Shown here: one piece after another, positions 23,191 through 33,818 of the stretch
How positions within the stretch are numbered: the first letter of the stretch is position 1
Layout of the letters: each line of letters opens with the position of its first letter
Assembly: GCA_026400845.1 (NCBI GenBank)
Contig: JAPLOH010000051.1
Span: 1 to 42,759 of the forward strand
Source: Alphaproteobacteria bacterium
Lineage (GTDB): Bacteria > Pseudomonadota > Alphaproteobacteria > Acetobacterales > Acetobacteraceae
Length of the DNA stretch: 42,759 nucleotides
Direction of reading: 5' to 3'
Made by a program: the position numbers and the translations under genes
Notes under the pieces: generated by a model
The model's input: the letters and a program-made list of their open reading frames with translations, nothing else
Databases searched by the model: none
Told to the model about the DNA's origin: nothing

Positions 23191-25454
23191 CAGTGGCCTT
23201 TTTGCGCGTCCAGGGCGGCGAGGATGCGTGGGGGGGACATGGGGATGTGGGTCATGCGGGTGCCGGTGGCGTTGGAGACGGCGTTGGCGATGGCGGCGAG
23301 GGGGGGGACGATGGAGGTCTCGCCGACGCCGCGGATGCCATAGGGGTGGTTGGGGTTGGGGATTTCGAGGATCTGGGTGTCGATCATCGGCAGGTCGGAG
23401 CTGACGGGGACGCGGTAGTCGAGGTAGCCGGCGTTCTGCAGGCGGCCGTCGGCGCCGTAGACGTATTCCTCGTTGAGCGCCCAGCCGATGCCTTGGGTGG
23501 CGCCGCCCTGGAGCTGGCCTTCGACGTAGGCGGGGTGGACGGCTTTGCCGGCGTCCTGGATGACGGTGTAGCGGATGATGCGGGAGAGGGCGGTTTCGGG
23601 GTCGACCTCGATGTCGCAGATATGGGTGGCGAAGGAGACGCCGGCGCCGTCGGCGACGAGTTCGCTGTGGCCGGCGATGGGGCCGCCGGTGGTGGAGGCT
23701 TTGGCGGCGATATCCTTGATGGAGAGGGGGGCGAGGTGGCCGTGGGTGTCGCCTTTGGCGACGGCGTGGCCGTTCTCCCAGGCGACGTTTTCGGCGGGGA
23801 TGTCCCACATCTTGGCGGCGCGGGCGCGCATGATGGCGATGGCGTTGCGGGCCGACGAGATGGTGGCCATGGAGGAGGAGAAGGTGCCGCGGCTGCCGTC
23901 GGTCATGTCGTTATGGCCGAGGGAGGCGGTGTCGGCGACGATGGCGGTGACCTGGCCGTAGGGGATGCCGAGTTCCTCGGCGGCGACGAGGGAGAGGGAG
24001 GCGCGGGAGCCGCCGACATCGACGGTGCCGACGGCGAGGTTGACGGTGCCGTCGATGCCGATGTTGAGGCTGGTGCAGGTCTGGCCGCCGAAGTTGAACC
24101 AGAAGCCGCAGGCGAGGCCGCGGCCCTGGTTCTTGCCGAGGGGGGCGGACATGTGGGGGTGGTTCTTCGCGGCCTCCAGCGTGGGGCCGATGCCGATGGG
24201 GCCGTAGACCGGGCCGTAGGAGGCGCGGGTGCCTTGCTTGGCGGCGTTCTTGATCCGCATGTCGAGCGCGTTGATGCCGAGTTTGGCAGCGATTTCGTCG
24301 ATGACGCTTTCGACGGCGAAGGCGGCCATGGGCGCCGAGGGGGCGCGGTAGGCGGCGGTTTTCGGGCGGTTGACAAGGACCTCGTAGCCGATGGTGCGGA
24401 CGTTTTCGAGGGCGTAGCAGGCGAAGGCGGTCATCGCGCCGAGTTCGGCCCAGGGGCCGACATAGGGGCCGCAGGTGTAGCGCAGGTCGGCGGAGGCGGC
24501 GGTGATGGTGCCGTCTTTCTTGACGCCGATTTTGACGTCGATCGAGGTGGCGCTGGTGGGGCCGGTGGCGCGGAAGACTGCCTCGCGCGACATCACGAGC
24601 TTCACCGGACGGGCGGCCTTGCGGGAGAGGGCGAGGGCGACGGGTTCGGCCCAGATATGGGTCTTGCCGCCGAAGCCGCCGCCGATCTCGGAGGAGGTGA
24701 CGCGCAGGCGCGAGACGTCGAGCCCGAGGAGTTCGGCGCATTGCTGGCGGAACACGAAGTGGCCCTGGGTGCAGACCCAGAGCTCGGACGAGCCATCGGG
24801 GTTGACGTTGGCGACGCAGGCGTGGGGCTCGATGTAGCCCTGGTGGGACTGCTCGGTTTTGAAGGAGCGGGCGATGACGAGGTCGGCTGCGGCGAATCCG
24901 GCATCGACGTCGCCGTGGCCGTACTGGCTGCGGTTGGCGATGTTGGAGGGGGTGGCGGGCTTGGGGTCGACGCCGCTGGTGAAGACGGTGGCGTGCAGCA
25001 GGGGGGCGGAGGGCTGCATGGCGGCATCGACGTCGGTGACGTGGGGGAGGATTTCGTAGTCGACCACGATCAGGGCGAGCGCCTCGCGGGCGGTCTGTGC
25101 GTCGACCGCGGCGACGGCGGCGACGGCGTGGCCGTCGTAGAAGACTTTGCCGCGGGCCATGCAGTTGTCGAGCATGTCGAAGAGGCCGGCATTGCCGTTG
25201 GTGAGGTCCGGCAGGTCCGCCGCGGTGATGACGGCCTTCACGCCCGGCAGCATCTCGGCCTTCGTGGTGTCGATGTTGCGGATGCGGGCGTGGGCGTGGG
25301 GGCTGCGGAGGATGGCACCGACGAGTTGGCCGGCGAGGTTGTAGTCGGCGCCGTAACGGGCGCGGCCGGTCACCTTGTCGACGCCGTCGGGACGAACGGG
25401 ACGGGTGCCGACGGATGTGAAGGTCCGGGCGGTGTATGTCGGATCGAAACCCAT
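23190..25454 (-). CDS. Xanthine dehydrogenase-family molybdopterin-binding large subunit
   Basis: A 754-aa molybdenum-hydroxylase large subunit (aldehyde oxidase / CO-dehydrogenase-like / 4-hydroxybenzoyl-CoA reductase superfamily). The small a/b hammerhead domain is at the N-terminus (VDKVTGRARYGADY). Cofactor-binding segments include EIGGGFGGKTHIWAEP, TAAYRAPSAPMAAFAVES and the C-terminal GVGETSIVPPLAAIANAV, whose glutamate is the catalytic base of the family. It lacks the AYxCSFR loop of true CO dehydrogenase, so CO oxidation is unlikely. The start is the second of two close ATGs, 7 nt from GGGAG; the first would add two residues. No FAD or [2Fe-2S] subunit gene is adjacent. Confidence 0.9.
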   Translation of the reverse strand: MGFDPTYTARTFTSVGTRPVRPDGVDKVTGRARYGADYNLAGQLVGAILRSPHAHARIRNIDTTKAEMLPGVKAVITAADLPDLTNGNAGLFDMLDNCMARGKVFYDGHAVAAVAAVDAQTAREALALIVVDYEILPHVTDVDAAMQPSAPLLHATVFTSGVDPKPATPSNIANRSQYGHGDVDAGFAAADLVIARSFKTEQSHQGYIEPHACVANVNPDGSSELWVCTQGHFVFRQQCAELLGLDVSRLRVTSSEIGGGFGGKTHIWAEPVALALSRKAARPVKLVMSREAVFRATGPTSATSIDVKIGVKKDGTITAASADLRYTCGPYVGPWAELGAMTAFACYALENVRTIGYEVLVNRPKTAAYRAPSAPMAAFAVESVIDEIAAKLGINALDMRIKNAAKQGTRASYGPVYGPIGIGPTLEAAKNHPHMSAPLGKNQGRGLACGFWFNFGGQTCTSLNIGIDGTVNLAVGTVDVGGSRASLSLVAAEELGIPYGQVTAIVADTASLGHNDMTDGSRGTFSSSMATISSARNAIAIMRARAAKMWDIPAENVAWENGHAVAKGDTHGHLAPLSIKDIAAKASTTGGPIAGHSELVADGAGVSFATHICDIEVDPETALSRIIRYTVIQDAGKAVHPAYVEGQLQGGATQGIGWALNEEYVYGADGRLQNAGYLDYRVPVSSDLPMIDTQILEIPNPNHPYGIRGVGETSIVPPLAAIANAVSNATGTRMTHIPMSPPRILAALDAQKGH

Positions 25455-25710
25455 GGTCATTCTCCCTATGTCCTCGTGGCTGCGGTGCGCACTGCTGCAC
25501 GATCCTGGCAGGAAGCAGGGCGCGTGCAAACCGTCTTTGTTTTTCCAGCCATGCTCCCCAATGCGCGCACCACTTTCCCGGGTGTCGCCGGGCCGGGCAG
25601 CCGAGGCTGGTCCTGGAGCCAGCCGATACCGGTGCAAGCATCACCAGTGCGGGCGGTCATCCCTCCACGGGGCGCGGGGTTGTGGCGATGAGCATTTCGA
25701 GCGGTTGATG

Positions 25711-26145
25711 TCACATCGTGTAGTCGTACCGGATGAAGCCGCGGTTTGTCGCGAGCCGGTCATAGAGCAGACGCGCGGTGGCGTTGGTGTCCTGGGTCAA
25801 CCAGTAGAGGCGTGACGCGCCGGCGCCCTGGGCGGCGGCGGCCACTGCCTCGATCAGGGCGCGGCCGATCCCCTGGCCACGAATAGTTTTGTCGGCGAAT
25901 AGGTCCTGTAAATAGCAGACGTCTTCGCCCCAGGTGCTGGCATGGAACAGATAATGGGTGATGCCGACGAGCTGCCCGTCGAGACGGGCTCCGAAGCCGA
26001 ACAACCCTGCATCCGCCATTATCCGCCGCCAGGTTTGGTCGTAGCGGGAGGCGGGGAGGGTGGTTTTGTAGAAGGTCAGGTAGCCCTCCCATAACTCGGC
26101 CCAGCGTGCCCTGTCTTCCGGCCGCAGCGGGGTCACTTCGAGCAT
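25711..26145 (-). CDS. GNAT family N-acetyltransferase
   Basis: 144 aa. The acetyl-CoA pyrophosphate loop is IRGQGIGRALIEAV (Q/R-x-x-G-x-G/A), preceded by the strand VCYLQDLFADK and followed by a C-terminal YWLTQDTNATARLLYDRL, typical of the family. The start MLEVTPLRPEDR has GGAGG about 8 nt upstream; a start 11 codons earlier would overlap the cupin gene more deeply. It overlaps the cupin gene end by 13 nt, so the two are probably co-expressed. The acceptor substrate is unknown. Confidence 0.9.
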   Translation of the reverse strand: MLEVTPLRPEDRARWAELWEGYLTFYKTTLPASRYDQTWRRIMADAGLFGFGARLDGQLVGITHYLFHASTWGEDVCYLQDLFADKTIRGQGIGRALIEAVAAAAQGAGASRLYWLTQDTNATARLLYDRLATNRGFIRYDYTM

Positions 26146-26468
26146 TCGCCGCCCTCCGGGCCGTAGAACATCACCCAAACCGCGAAATCAGCGGAGAAAT
26201 CCTCGAAACGGTGGGTTTCGCGCGCCGCTACGAACAAGGCGTCGCCGGGGCCGAAGGGGACGCGCTCGGCCTCGCGCACGAAGAAGCCCCGGCCGGACGC
26301 GACGATGTAGAGTTCGTCGCGCGTATGGGGCGCCTGGGTGTCGGCGCCCTTGGGTTCATACCAGCGCAGTTCGAGCGTGCCGTGGGTGAGCAGCAGGGCG
26401 GAGGCGCGGCCGGGCGGCAAGGGGGCGACCTTGGCTTCGGCTATGGTGACGCGGGTTTGGGTGGGCAT
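26133..26468 (-). CDS. Cupin domain protein
   Basis: A 111-aa single cupin barrel. Motif 1 is PHTRDELYIVASGRGFFV, motif 2 is PGDALFVAARETHRFEDFS. Motif 1 has one His where two are common, so metal binding relies on H, D/E and the motif-2 His; it may bind a small ligand rather than catalyse. The upstream ATG has modest purines. It is transcribed into the GNAT gene. Function is unassigned. Confidence 0.85.
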   Translation of the reverse strand: MPTQTRVTIAEAKVAPLPPGRASALLLTHGTLELRWYEPKGADTQAPHTRDELYIVASGRGFFVREAERVPFGPGDALFVAARETHRFEDFSADFAVWVMFYGPEGGECSK

Positions 26469-26555
26469 GGCGGACTCCCAGTATGGGATGGGGAGTGTGC
26501 GGCGGGATTGGTCCGCGGGGAAAGTCCAGATTGGCGAACTTATGTCAGACCAATT

Positions 26556-27830
26556 TCACACGCCGACCCAGCCATCCGCCTTCAGCACTTCGCCGGCGAG
26601 GTACAGGCTGCCGCAGATCAGCACGCGGGCGGGCGGGCCGGGGGGGAGTTGGGCGATCGCCGCGGCGATGGTCGGCCCGGGGCGGGCAATGCCGTCGGAT
26701 GCGGCGATGATCGCCCCGACCGGGAGGGCGAGATGCTGGCCCGGCTCGCTCACCGCCCAGAGCGTGGTGGCGTGCGGGATCAGGGGGCGGAGGAATTCGG
26801 CGCTGTCCTTGGCCTGCTTCATGCCGACCAACACATGGAGCGGCCGGTCGGACCAGCTGGCGGCGTGCTCGGCCAGTGCCTGGCCGCCGCCCGGGTTGTG
26901 GCCGCCGTCGAGCCAGAGTTCCCACCCCGCCGGCAGGGAGTGCGCGAGATGGCCGGTGAGGCGTTGCAGACGGGCGGGCCATGTGGCGGTGGCGAGTCCC
27001 CGGGCGTAGGCGCCATCGGGAATCCGTAGGCCCGAGGCCCTCAGTGCGGCCACCGCGATCCCCGCGTTGTCGATCTGGTGCGGCCCGAGCAGGGAAGGGG
27101 GCGGCAGGGTGAGCGTGCCGCCGGCATCCCGGTAGACGAGGCCGGTATCCCGGCGGGCCATTTGCCAGTCCGCATCGCGATGGAGCAGTGGCGCGCCGAT
27201 CTCGGCGGCATGGGCGCGCAGCACCGCGAATGCCTCGTCCGGCTGCGTGCCGGTGACGACAGGGACACCGGGCTTCATGATGCCGGCCTTCTCGCGGGCG
27301 ATCAGCGCGATGGTGTCGCCGAGCATCTCGCGATGATCCAGCGAAATCGAGGTGATGGCGCAGGCGGCGGGGGCGGCGATCACGTTGGTGGCGTCCGCCC
27401 GCCCGCCGAGCCCGACCTCCAGCACGCAGAGATCGGCCGGCACGCGGGCGAACAGCACGAAGCTCGCGGCCATCAGCACCTCGAACACGGTGATCGGCTG
27501 GCCGGCGTTCACCTGCTCCACCTCGGCCAGGGCGTCGGCCAGCACTTCGTCGGAGACGAGGCTTCCAGCGAGGCGGATGCGCTCGTTGAAGCGCACCAGA
27601 TGGGGCGAGGTGTAGACGTGCACCCGCAGTCCGGCCGCCTCGCCGATGGCGCGCAGGAAGGCGCAGGTGCTGCCTTTGCCGTTGGTGCCGGCGACATGGA
27701 TGATCGGCGGTAGGCGGCGCTCGGGATTGCCCAGCGCGGCGAGCAGGCGTTCGAGCCGCTCCAGGCTGAGGTCGATCAGCTTCGGATAGAGGCCGTGCAG
27801 GCGCTCGATGATGGCTTCGGCGCGGCTCAT
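26556..27830 (-). CDS. folC: Bifunctional dihydrofolate / folylpolyglutamate synthase
   Basis: A 424-aa Mur-ligase-type enzyme that joins glutamate to dihydropteroate and extends the polyglutamate tail of folates. The P-loop is HVAGTNGKGSTCAFL (residues 45-59) and the folate-site segment HLVRFNERIRL follows. Downstream, LDHREMLGDTIALIAREKAGI and the WLDGGHNPGG stretch are family hallmarks. It is the last gene of the trpB-trpA-accD-folC series, 9 nt after accD, an order common in alphaproteobacteria. Length is normal. Confidence 0.96.
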   Translation of the reverse strand: MSRAEAIIERLHGLYPKLIDLSLERLERLLAALGNPERRLPPIIHVAGTNGKGSTCAFLRAIGEAAGLRVHVYTSPHLVRFNERIRLAGSLVSDEVLADALAEVEQVNAGQPITVFEVLMAASFVLFARVPADLCVLEVGLGGRADATNVIAAPAACAITSISLDHREMLGDTIALIAREKAGIMKPGVPVVTGTQPDEAFAVLRAHAAEIGAPLLHRDADWQMARRDTGLVYRDAGGTLTLPPPSLLGPHQIDNAGIAVAALRASGLRIPDGAYARGLATATWPARLQRLTGHLAHSLPAGWELWLDGGHNPGGGQALAEHAASWSDRPLHVLVGMKQAKDSAEFLRPLIPHATTLWAVSEPGQHLALPVGAIIAASDGIARPGPTIAAAIAQLPPGPPARVLICGSLYLAGEVLKADGWVGV

Positions 27831-27839
27831 GGCTGCCCC

Positions 27840-28703
27840 CTATGCGGCTTCCTTCATTTTGACGCGCAGCAATCCGATCAGCCGGGCGAGGGTGGCGGGC
27901 AGCGCGTCGCGCTTCACCACCATATCGAGAATGCCATGGGCGAGGAGATATTCGCTGCGCTGGAAGCCCTCCGGCAGTTTCTCGCGCACGGTTTGCGCGA
28001 TGACGCGCGCGCCGGCGAAGCCGATTTCGGCGCCGGGCTCGGCGATCTGGATGTCGCCCAGCATGGTGAAGCTGGCCGTCACCCCGCCGGTGGTCGGGTC
28101 GGTCAGCACGACGATGAAGGGCAGCCCCTTTTCCTTCACCATGCGCGTCGCGATCACGGTGCGCGGCATCTGCATCAGGCTGATCGCGCCCTCCTGCATG
28201 CGGGCACCACCCGAGGCGGTGAAGACGATCAGCGGCGCATCCTGCAGCACGGCGAGCCTGGCGGCGGCGACGATGCCCTCGCCGACCGCCGCGCCCATGG
28301 AACCGCCGATGAAGTCGAACGCCATGATCGCCACGACCGCGCGGTGCCCGCCGATCTGACCATGGGCGACGGCGATCGCGTCATCGAGGTTGGTTTTGTC
28401 GCGATGCTCCTTGAGGCGATCGGTGTAGCGCTTGGTATCGCGGAATTTCAGCGGATCGGCGGGCACCTTCGGTAGTTCGATGCGGGTGAAGGTGCCGGCA
28501 TCGAAGGTCCAGTTCAGCCGCTCGGCCACGCTGGCGCGCATGTGGTGGCCGCAATGACTGCAAATTTTCCGCGTTTTTTCGAGTTCCGTGTGGAACATCA
28601 TTTGCTGGCAGGACGGGCACTGGATCCACAAATTCTCCGGCACCTCGCGGCGCCCCAGCAAAGTGCGGATTTTCGGGCGGACGAACTCGGTCAGCCAGCT
28701 CAT
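27840..28703 (-). CDS. accD: Acetyl-CoA carboxylase carboxyltransferase subunit beta
   Basis: 287 aa. With the alpha subunit (not in the window) it transfers carboxyl from biotin to acetyl-CoA, the first step of fatty-acid synthesis. The N-terminal zinc ribbon is C29-x2-C32-x15-C48-x2-C51, followed by the carboxyltransferase core including FDFIGGSMGAAVGEGIVAAA and ASGGARMQEGAISLMQM. The start MSWLTEFVRPKIRTLLGRRE is the standard alphaproteobacterial N-terminus. It sits between trpA and folC with gaps of 9-10 nt. Confidence 0.97.
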   Translation of the reverse strand: MSWLTEFVRPKIRTLLGRREVPENLWIQCPSCQQMMFHTELEKTRKICSHCGHHMRASVAERLNWTFDAGTFTRIELPKVPADPLKFRDTKRYTDRLKEHRDKTNLDDAIAVAHGQIGGHRAVVAIMAFDFIGGSMGAAVGEGIVAAARLAVLQDAPLIVFTASGGARMQEGAISLMQMPRTVIATRMVKEKGLPFIVVLTDPTTGGVTASFTMLGDIQIAEPGAEIGFAGARVIAQTVREKLPEGFQRSEYLLAHGILDMVVKRDALPATLARLIGLLRVKMKEAA

Positions 28704-28713
28704 GATGTGTCCC

Positions 28714-29534
28714 TTATTTCCGTACCGCGCGCACGGCCTCGGCCAGCGCGCGCACCTGGTCGAGCACCACGCGCACGCTGTTCGGCCCGGCGCGCCCCTC
28801 GGCATCCAGCGTCGCCACCATGCCGTCGATCAGCGCGGAGGCAACCACCGCGCCGTCCGCCGCCTTCACCGCGGCGGCGGCCTGGGCGGGCGAGCGCACG
28901 CCGAAGCCGATGGCGATTGGCAGGTCGGTGTGCTTGCGGATGCGCGGGATGGCGTCCGCCAGCTCGTCGGCCGAGGCGGTGCGGGTGCCGGTGATGCCGG
29001 TGATCGAGACGTAGTAGACGAAGCCCGAGGAGCCGGCGAGGACCAGGGGCAGCCGCGCGTCATCGGTGGTCGGCGCCACGAGGCGGATGAGGTCGAGCCC
29101 GTTGGCCTTGGCGTCGCCGGCCATCAGGTCGGCCTCCTCGGAGGGCAGATCGACGATGATCAGCCCGTCCACCCCCGCGGCGGCGGCATCGGTGCAGAAG
29201 CGGGTGGTGCCGTAGGAGAGGATGGGGTTGAGGTAGCCCATCAGCACGATGGGCGTTTCGTTGTTCTCGGTGCGGAATGCGCTGACCATGGCCAGCGTGT
29301 GGACCATGGTGGCACCGGAGTTGAGCGCGCGCCGGCCGGCGAGTTGCACCGTCGGCCCATCGGCCATCGGGTCGGTGAAGGGACAGCCGATCTCGATTAG
29401 ATCGGCCCCGGCGGCGGGCATGCCGCGCAGGATCTCCATCGAGGTGGCGGCGTCGGGGTCCCAGGCTTCGAGGAAGGGAATGAGGGCGCCGCGGCCCTCG
29501 GCCTTCAGCGCTGCAAAGCGCGCGGCGATCCGGC

Positions 29535-29538
<4 letters not shown>
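28714..29538 (-). CDS. trpA: Tryptophan synthase alpha chain
   Basis: 274 aa. Cleaves indole-3-glycerol phosphate to indole and glyceraldehyde-3-phosphate and passes indole to TrpB. The catalytic pair E49 ([12 protein letters not shown]) and D60 (MADGPTVQ) are at the same numbers as in the Salmonella enzyme. Unusually, the N-terminal loop reads [10 protein letters not shown] where most TrpA have an A-G-D-P, so W26 replaces a nearly invariant glycine. The ATG overlaps the trpB TGA by 4 nt. Confidence 0.96.
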
Positions 29539-30755
<1,217 letters not shown>

Positions 30756-30779
30756 GACGAGACTCCTTATCGCGCGCCC

Positions 30780-30807
30780 GTCATAGCAAGCCGAACCCGC
30801 CGGGCAA
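30780..30807 (-). promoter_or_regulatory. Candidate promoter of trpB-trpA-accD-folC
   Basis: On the minus strand TTGCCC and TATGAC are separated by 16 nt. The transcript would start near 30773, 18 nt before the TTG start codon and containing the AAGGAG site. It lies in the 78-nt gap after the permease gene, so partial read-through from the importer operon is possible. Confidence 0.45.
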
Positions 30808-30833
30808 AGCCTGATCGCCCCGTTCCGTCCGTG

Positions 30834-31703
30834 TCAGGTGGCGGCCATCTCCAGCCGTTCGGCGTCTTGCGCGCGGCGCATGGTCGCGGCCTTGCGGGCG
30901 TCCTCGCGGCGCTTGACGAGCTCGTAGATGATCGTGCCCGCGACGGTGACGGCGATGATGGTGACGGCCAGCGCACTGATCGCCGGCGTCGAACCCTGGC
31001 GCACGCGGCCGGCCAGCACGGTGGTGAGGGTCTTTTCCGCCAGGATGGCAAAGGTGGTGGTGTTGTAGTTCTCGAAGCTCGACAGGAACGCCAATACCGC
31101 CGCGGAGAGGAACGCCGGGCGCAGATAGGGGACCAGGATGTGCCAGAATACCTGGGCATTGCTGGCCCCGAGATCGAGCCCCGCCTCTTCCAGCGCGCGG
31201 TCGAAGCGCTGCAGGCGGGAGAGGAAGATCAGCATGCAATAGGCTGATATGAAGGAGGACTGGCCGAGGCTGGCCAGGATGATGCCGTCGTAGAGGAAGC
31301 TGGCGCCGGTGGTGGCGGTGAAATCCTTCCAGAAGATGACGGTGGAAATACCGATGATGACGCCGGGCGTCAGCACCGGGGACACCACGATGAGGTAGTA
31401 GAAGCTGCGCGCCCGGGCATAGACTTGGTGCATCAACATGGCGCCGGCCAACCCGCAGGGCACCGAGATGAGCACGACCAGCACGCCGATCTTCAAGCTG
31501 TTGTGCAGCCCGATGATCATGTCCTTGTCGTTGAACAGGATGCGGAACCATTCGAGGGTGAACCCCTCGAACGGCATGATCGCCGGGTAGGGCGAGGTGT
31601 TGAATGCGGTGATGCTCATGATCACCAGCGGGCCGAACAAGTAGGTGAAGAACAGCACGAGGTAGAGGCCGACCATGGCGCGGCGTATGGTGTGGGAGGT
31701 CAT
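30834..31703 (-). CDS. Spermidine/putrescine-type ABC transporter permease (PotC-like)
   Basis: A 289-aa inner-membrane permease with six predicted helices and the ATPase-contact EAA loop EEAGLDLGASNAQVFWHILVP. The N-terminal FFTYLFGPLVIMSITAFNTS is typical of PotC/PotI-type subunits. It overlaps the other permease gene by 4 nt and is last of the importer operon. Substrate is inferred only by family: polyamines, opines or related small cations/amino acids are all possible. Confidence 0.92.
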   Translation of the reverse strand: MTSHTIRRAMVGLYLVLFFTYLFGPLVIMSITAFNTSPYPAIMPFEGFTLEWFRILFNDKDMIIGLHNSLKIGVLVVLISVPCGLAGAMLMHQVYARARSFYYLIVVSPVLTPGVIIGISTVIFWKDFTATTGASFLYDGIILASLGQSSFISAYCMLIFLSRLQRFDRALEEAGLDLGASNAQVFWHILVPYLRPAFLSAAVLAFLSSFENYNTTTFAILAEKTLTTVLAGRVRQGSTPAISALAVTIIAVTVAGTIIYELVKRREDARKAATMRRAQDAERLEMAAT

Positions 31704-32716
31704 CGGGTGATCTCGCCCAGGCTGAGCTTGCCGATGCGCATCACCGCCATGACGAATGCCACGCAGGTGAGCAGCAGGATGAAGGCATAGGCCGAGCCCT
31801 GCGGCCAGTGGAAGGCCTGGTAGAACCGGTCATAGACGATCGGCGTGAACCACAGCGAACGCGGCCCGCCGAGCACCATTGGCGCCGCGAGGGCGCCGGA
31901 GGTCAGCATGAACACGAGGGTGCAGCCCGAGGCGATGCCGGGTTTGGCGAACGGCATCACCACGAAGAGATGGATATGCCACCATGGCGCACCCAGGTCG
32001 CGCGCCGCCTCGATCTGGCTTTTCGGCAGGTTTTCGACGGCGTTGTAGAGCGGGAACACCATCAGCAGCAGATAGGCGTAGCCGAGGCCGGCGTACATGC
32101 CGATGTCGAGGCCGAGGAAATCGATCGGATCGGCGATCACCCCGCTGCCGAGCAGGATCTTGTTGAGGATGCCCGAGGTCGAGAAGATCACCCGGAAGGC
32201 GAAGGCGCGCAGGATCTCGTTGACCCAATAGGGCGTGATCAGCAGCAGAAGCAGGAAGCGCACCCGCGCGGCGCCGGCGACCTGCGCCATGTAGAAGGCG
32301 ATCGGGTAGCACAGCGCGAAATTGCCCAGCGTCACCATGATCGAGGCGAAGATCGTGAGGAAGAACGCCTTGATGTGGACGACGTTCCATTCGGCCGAGC
32401 TGGTGGGGCTGCCGAACAGGAAATAATGGTAGTTTTGCAGCGTGTAGACATCGCGCGGCCCGCCGGTGGCCGAGGGCGGCAGTTTCGGGCGGAACGAGAG
32501 TTCGACCATGAACAACTGCGGCAGCACGATCAGGAACACCGCCCAGAACATCACGGCGACGAGCAGGAACACGCCGATCGCGGTGCCGTTGCGCTGAAAG
32601 AAGGTTGGTCCCTGGATCAACCCGAGCGCGCGCTCGCGGCGCGCGATGTACCAGAACATCGCCGCCACCACGAACGGCAGCGCGATGACGAAGGGATGGC
32701 CGACCGATGCCAGCAT
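31700..32716 (-). CDS. Spermidine/putrescine-type ABC transporter permease (PotB-like)
   Basis: A 338-aa permease, longer than typical PotB owing to an N-terminal extension with an extra hydrophobic segment (HPFVIALPFVVAAMFWYIAR). The core carries the PotB-like segment LLLLITPYWVNEILRAFAFR and the EAA loop IEAARDLGAPWWHIHLFVVMP. It pairs with the PotC-like subunit to form the channel. The ATPase gene ends 3 nt upstream. Confidence 0.92.
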   Translation of the reverse strand: MLASVGHPFVIALPFVVAAMFWYIARRERALGLIQGPTFFQRNGTAIGVFLLVAVMFWAVFLIVLPQLFMVELSFRPKLPPSATGGPRDVYTLQNYHYFLFGSPTSSAEWNVVHIKAFFLTIFASIMVTLGNFALCYPIAFYMAQVAGAARVRFLLLLLITPYWVNEILRAFAFRVIFSTSGILNKILLGSGVIADPIDFLGLDIGMYAGLGYAYLLLMVFPLYNAVENLPKSQIEAARDLGAPWWHIHLFVVMPFAKPGIASGCTLVFMLTSGALAAPMVLGGPRSLWFTPIVYDRFYQAFHWPQGSAYAFILLLTCVAFVMAVMRIGKLSLGEITR

Positions 32717-32719
32717 CGC

Positions 32720-33784
32720 TCAGCCCGGCGGTAGTACGGTGGCGTCGGCCGCGGCGAAGCCGAGCCCGACCCGCGCGCCCAATGCCGGCGCCGCGCGCGT
32801 CTCGCCGCCGCCGAGCAGCACCAGCAGATGGCTGCCGGCATCGGTGCGCAGCCCGACATGAGTGAGATTGCCCTCATAGGCGACCTCGGTGGTCGTCGCC
32901 TCGCAGATGTTCTCGCCGCCGCCGATATGCAGCGCCTCGGGCCGCACGAACAGCACTGCCGGCGCGCCGGGTGCGAGGCCAAGCGGGTTGGTGCCACGGA
33001 AGGGGCCGAGCGGCGTTTCCACCACCGCGAAGCCGTCCGCCGCCAGGGACACTTTGCCGCGCATCGCGTTGTTCTCGCCGACGAAGCCGGCGACGAAGGC
33101 GGTGCGCGGCGCGGTGTAGACGCTGCGGCCGTCGCCGACCTGCTCGATCCGCCCGGCGTTCATCACCGCGATGCGGTCGGACATGGTCAGCGCCTCGCCC
33201 TGATCATGCGTAATATAGATGAACGTAATGCCGACGCGGCGCTGGATAGCGCGCAATTCGTTGCGCATATGTTGGCGCAGCTTGAGATCGAGCGCCGATA
33301 GCGGCTCGTCCAGCAGCAGCACCTGCGGTTCGACCGCGAGCGCGCGGGCGATGGCGACGCGCTGGCGCTGGCCGCCGGACAGTTCGTCGACCTTCTTGCC
33401 GCCCTGATCGCCAAGTGCCACGAGGTTGAGCAGTTCGTCGGCCTTTTTCGCGCGCACGGCTTTCGACACGCCGCGCACCCGCAACCCGTAGGTGATGTTC
33501 TCCGCCACCGTCATCATCGGGAACAGCGCGAGGGATTGGAAGATCAGCGCAGTCGGGCGCTTGTTGGCGCCGATGCCGCGCATGTCCTGCCCGCCGATGC
33601 GGATCGCGCCCTCGGACGGGTCGATGAAGCCCGAGATCGCCCTGAGTATCGTGGTCTTGCCGCAGCCCGACGGGCCGAGGAAGGAGAAGAACTCTCCCTC
33701 CCCGATCCGCAGACTGGCCTTGTCGACCGCGGTGAAGGTGCCGAAGCGGACCGTCAACGCATCCAATTCAACGTCCGCGGTCAT
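32720..33784 (-). CDS. ABC transporter ATP-binding protein (PotA-like)
   Basis: A 354-aa importer ATPase. Walker A is GPSGCGKTT (37-45), Q-loop FQSLALFP, signature LSGGQ (135-139), Walker B LLLDE (156-160), switch His in YITHDQGEA. A C-terminal TOBE domain of about 110 aa (from NAMRGKVSLAADG) is typical of polyamine/iron/maltose-type importers. It lies 34 nt after the binding-protein gene and 3 nt before the PotB-like gene, completing a D-A-B-C operon. Confidence 0.95.
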   Translation of the reverse strand: MTADVELDALTVRFGTFTAVDKASLRIGEGEFFSFLGPSGCGKTTILRAISGFIDPSEGAIRIGGQDMRGIGANKRPTALIFQSLALFPMMTVAENITYGLRVRGVSKAVRAKKADELLNLVALGDQGGKKVDELSGGQRQRVAIARALAVEPQVLLLDEPLSALDLKLRQHMRNELRAIQRRVGITFIYITHDQGEALTMSDRIAVMNAGRIEQVGDGRSVYTAPRTAFVAGFVGENNAMRGKVSLAADGFAVVETPLGPFRGTNPLGLAPGAPAVLFVRPEALHIGGGENICEATTTEVAYEGNLTHVGLRTDAGSHLLVLLGGGETRAAPALGARVGLGFAAADATVLPPG

Positions 33785-33818
33785 CGCCGCGGACCTTCAC
33801 CGTGGTGCGACAAGGGGA

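Noticed and set aside
23046-23404. Gly/Arg/Trp-rich frame on the plus strand resembling a repetitive protein
   Set aside because: Artefact of the GC-skewed complement of the Mo-hydroxylase and MoaD-like genes.
23193-25691. 832-codon open frame on the plus strand opposite the molybdenum-hydroxylase gene
   Set aside because: It is nearly all Gly, Ala, Val, Asp and Glu, with no domain, and mirrors the strongly GC-biased third positions of the real gene.
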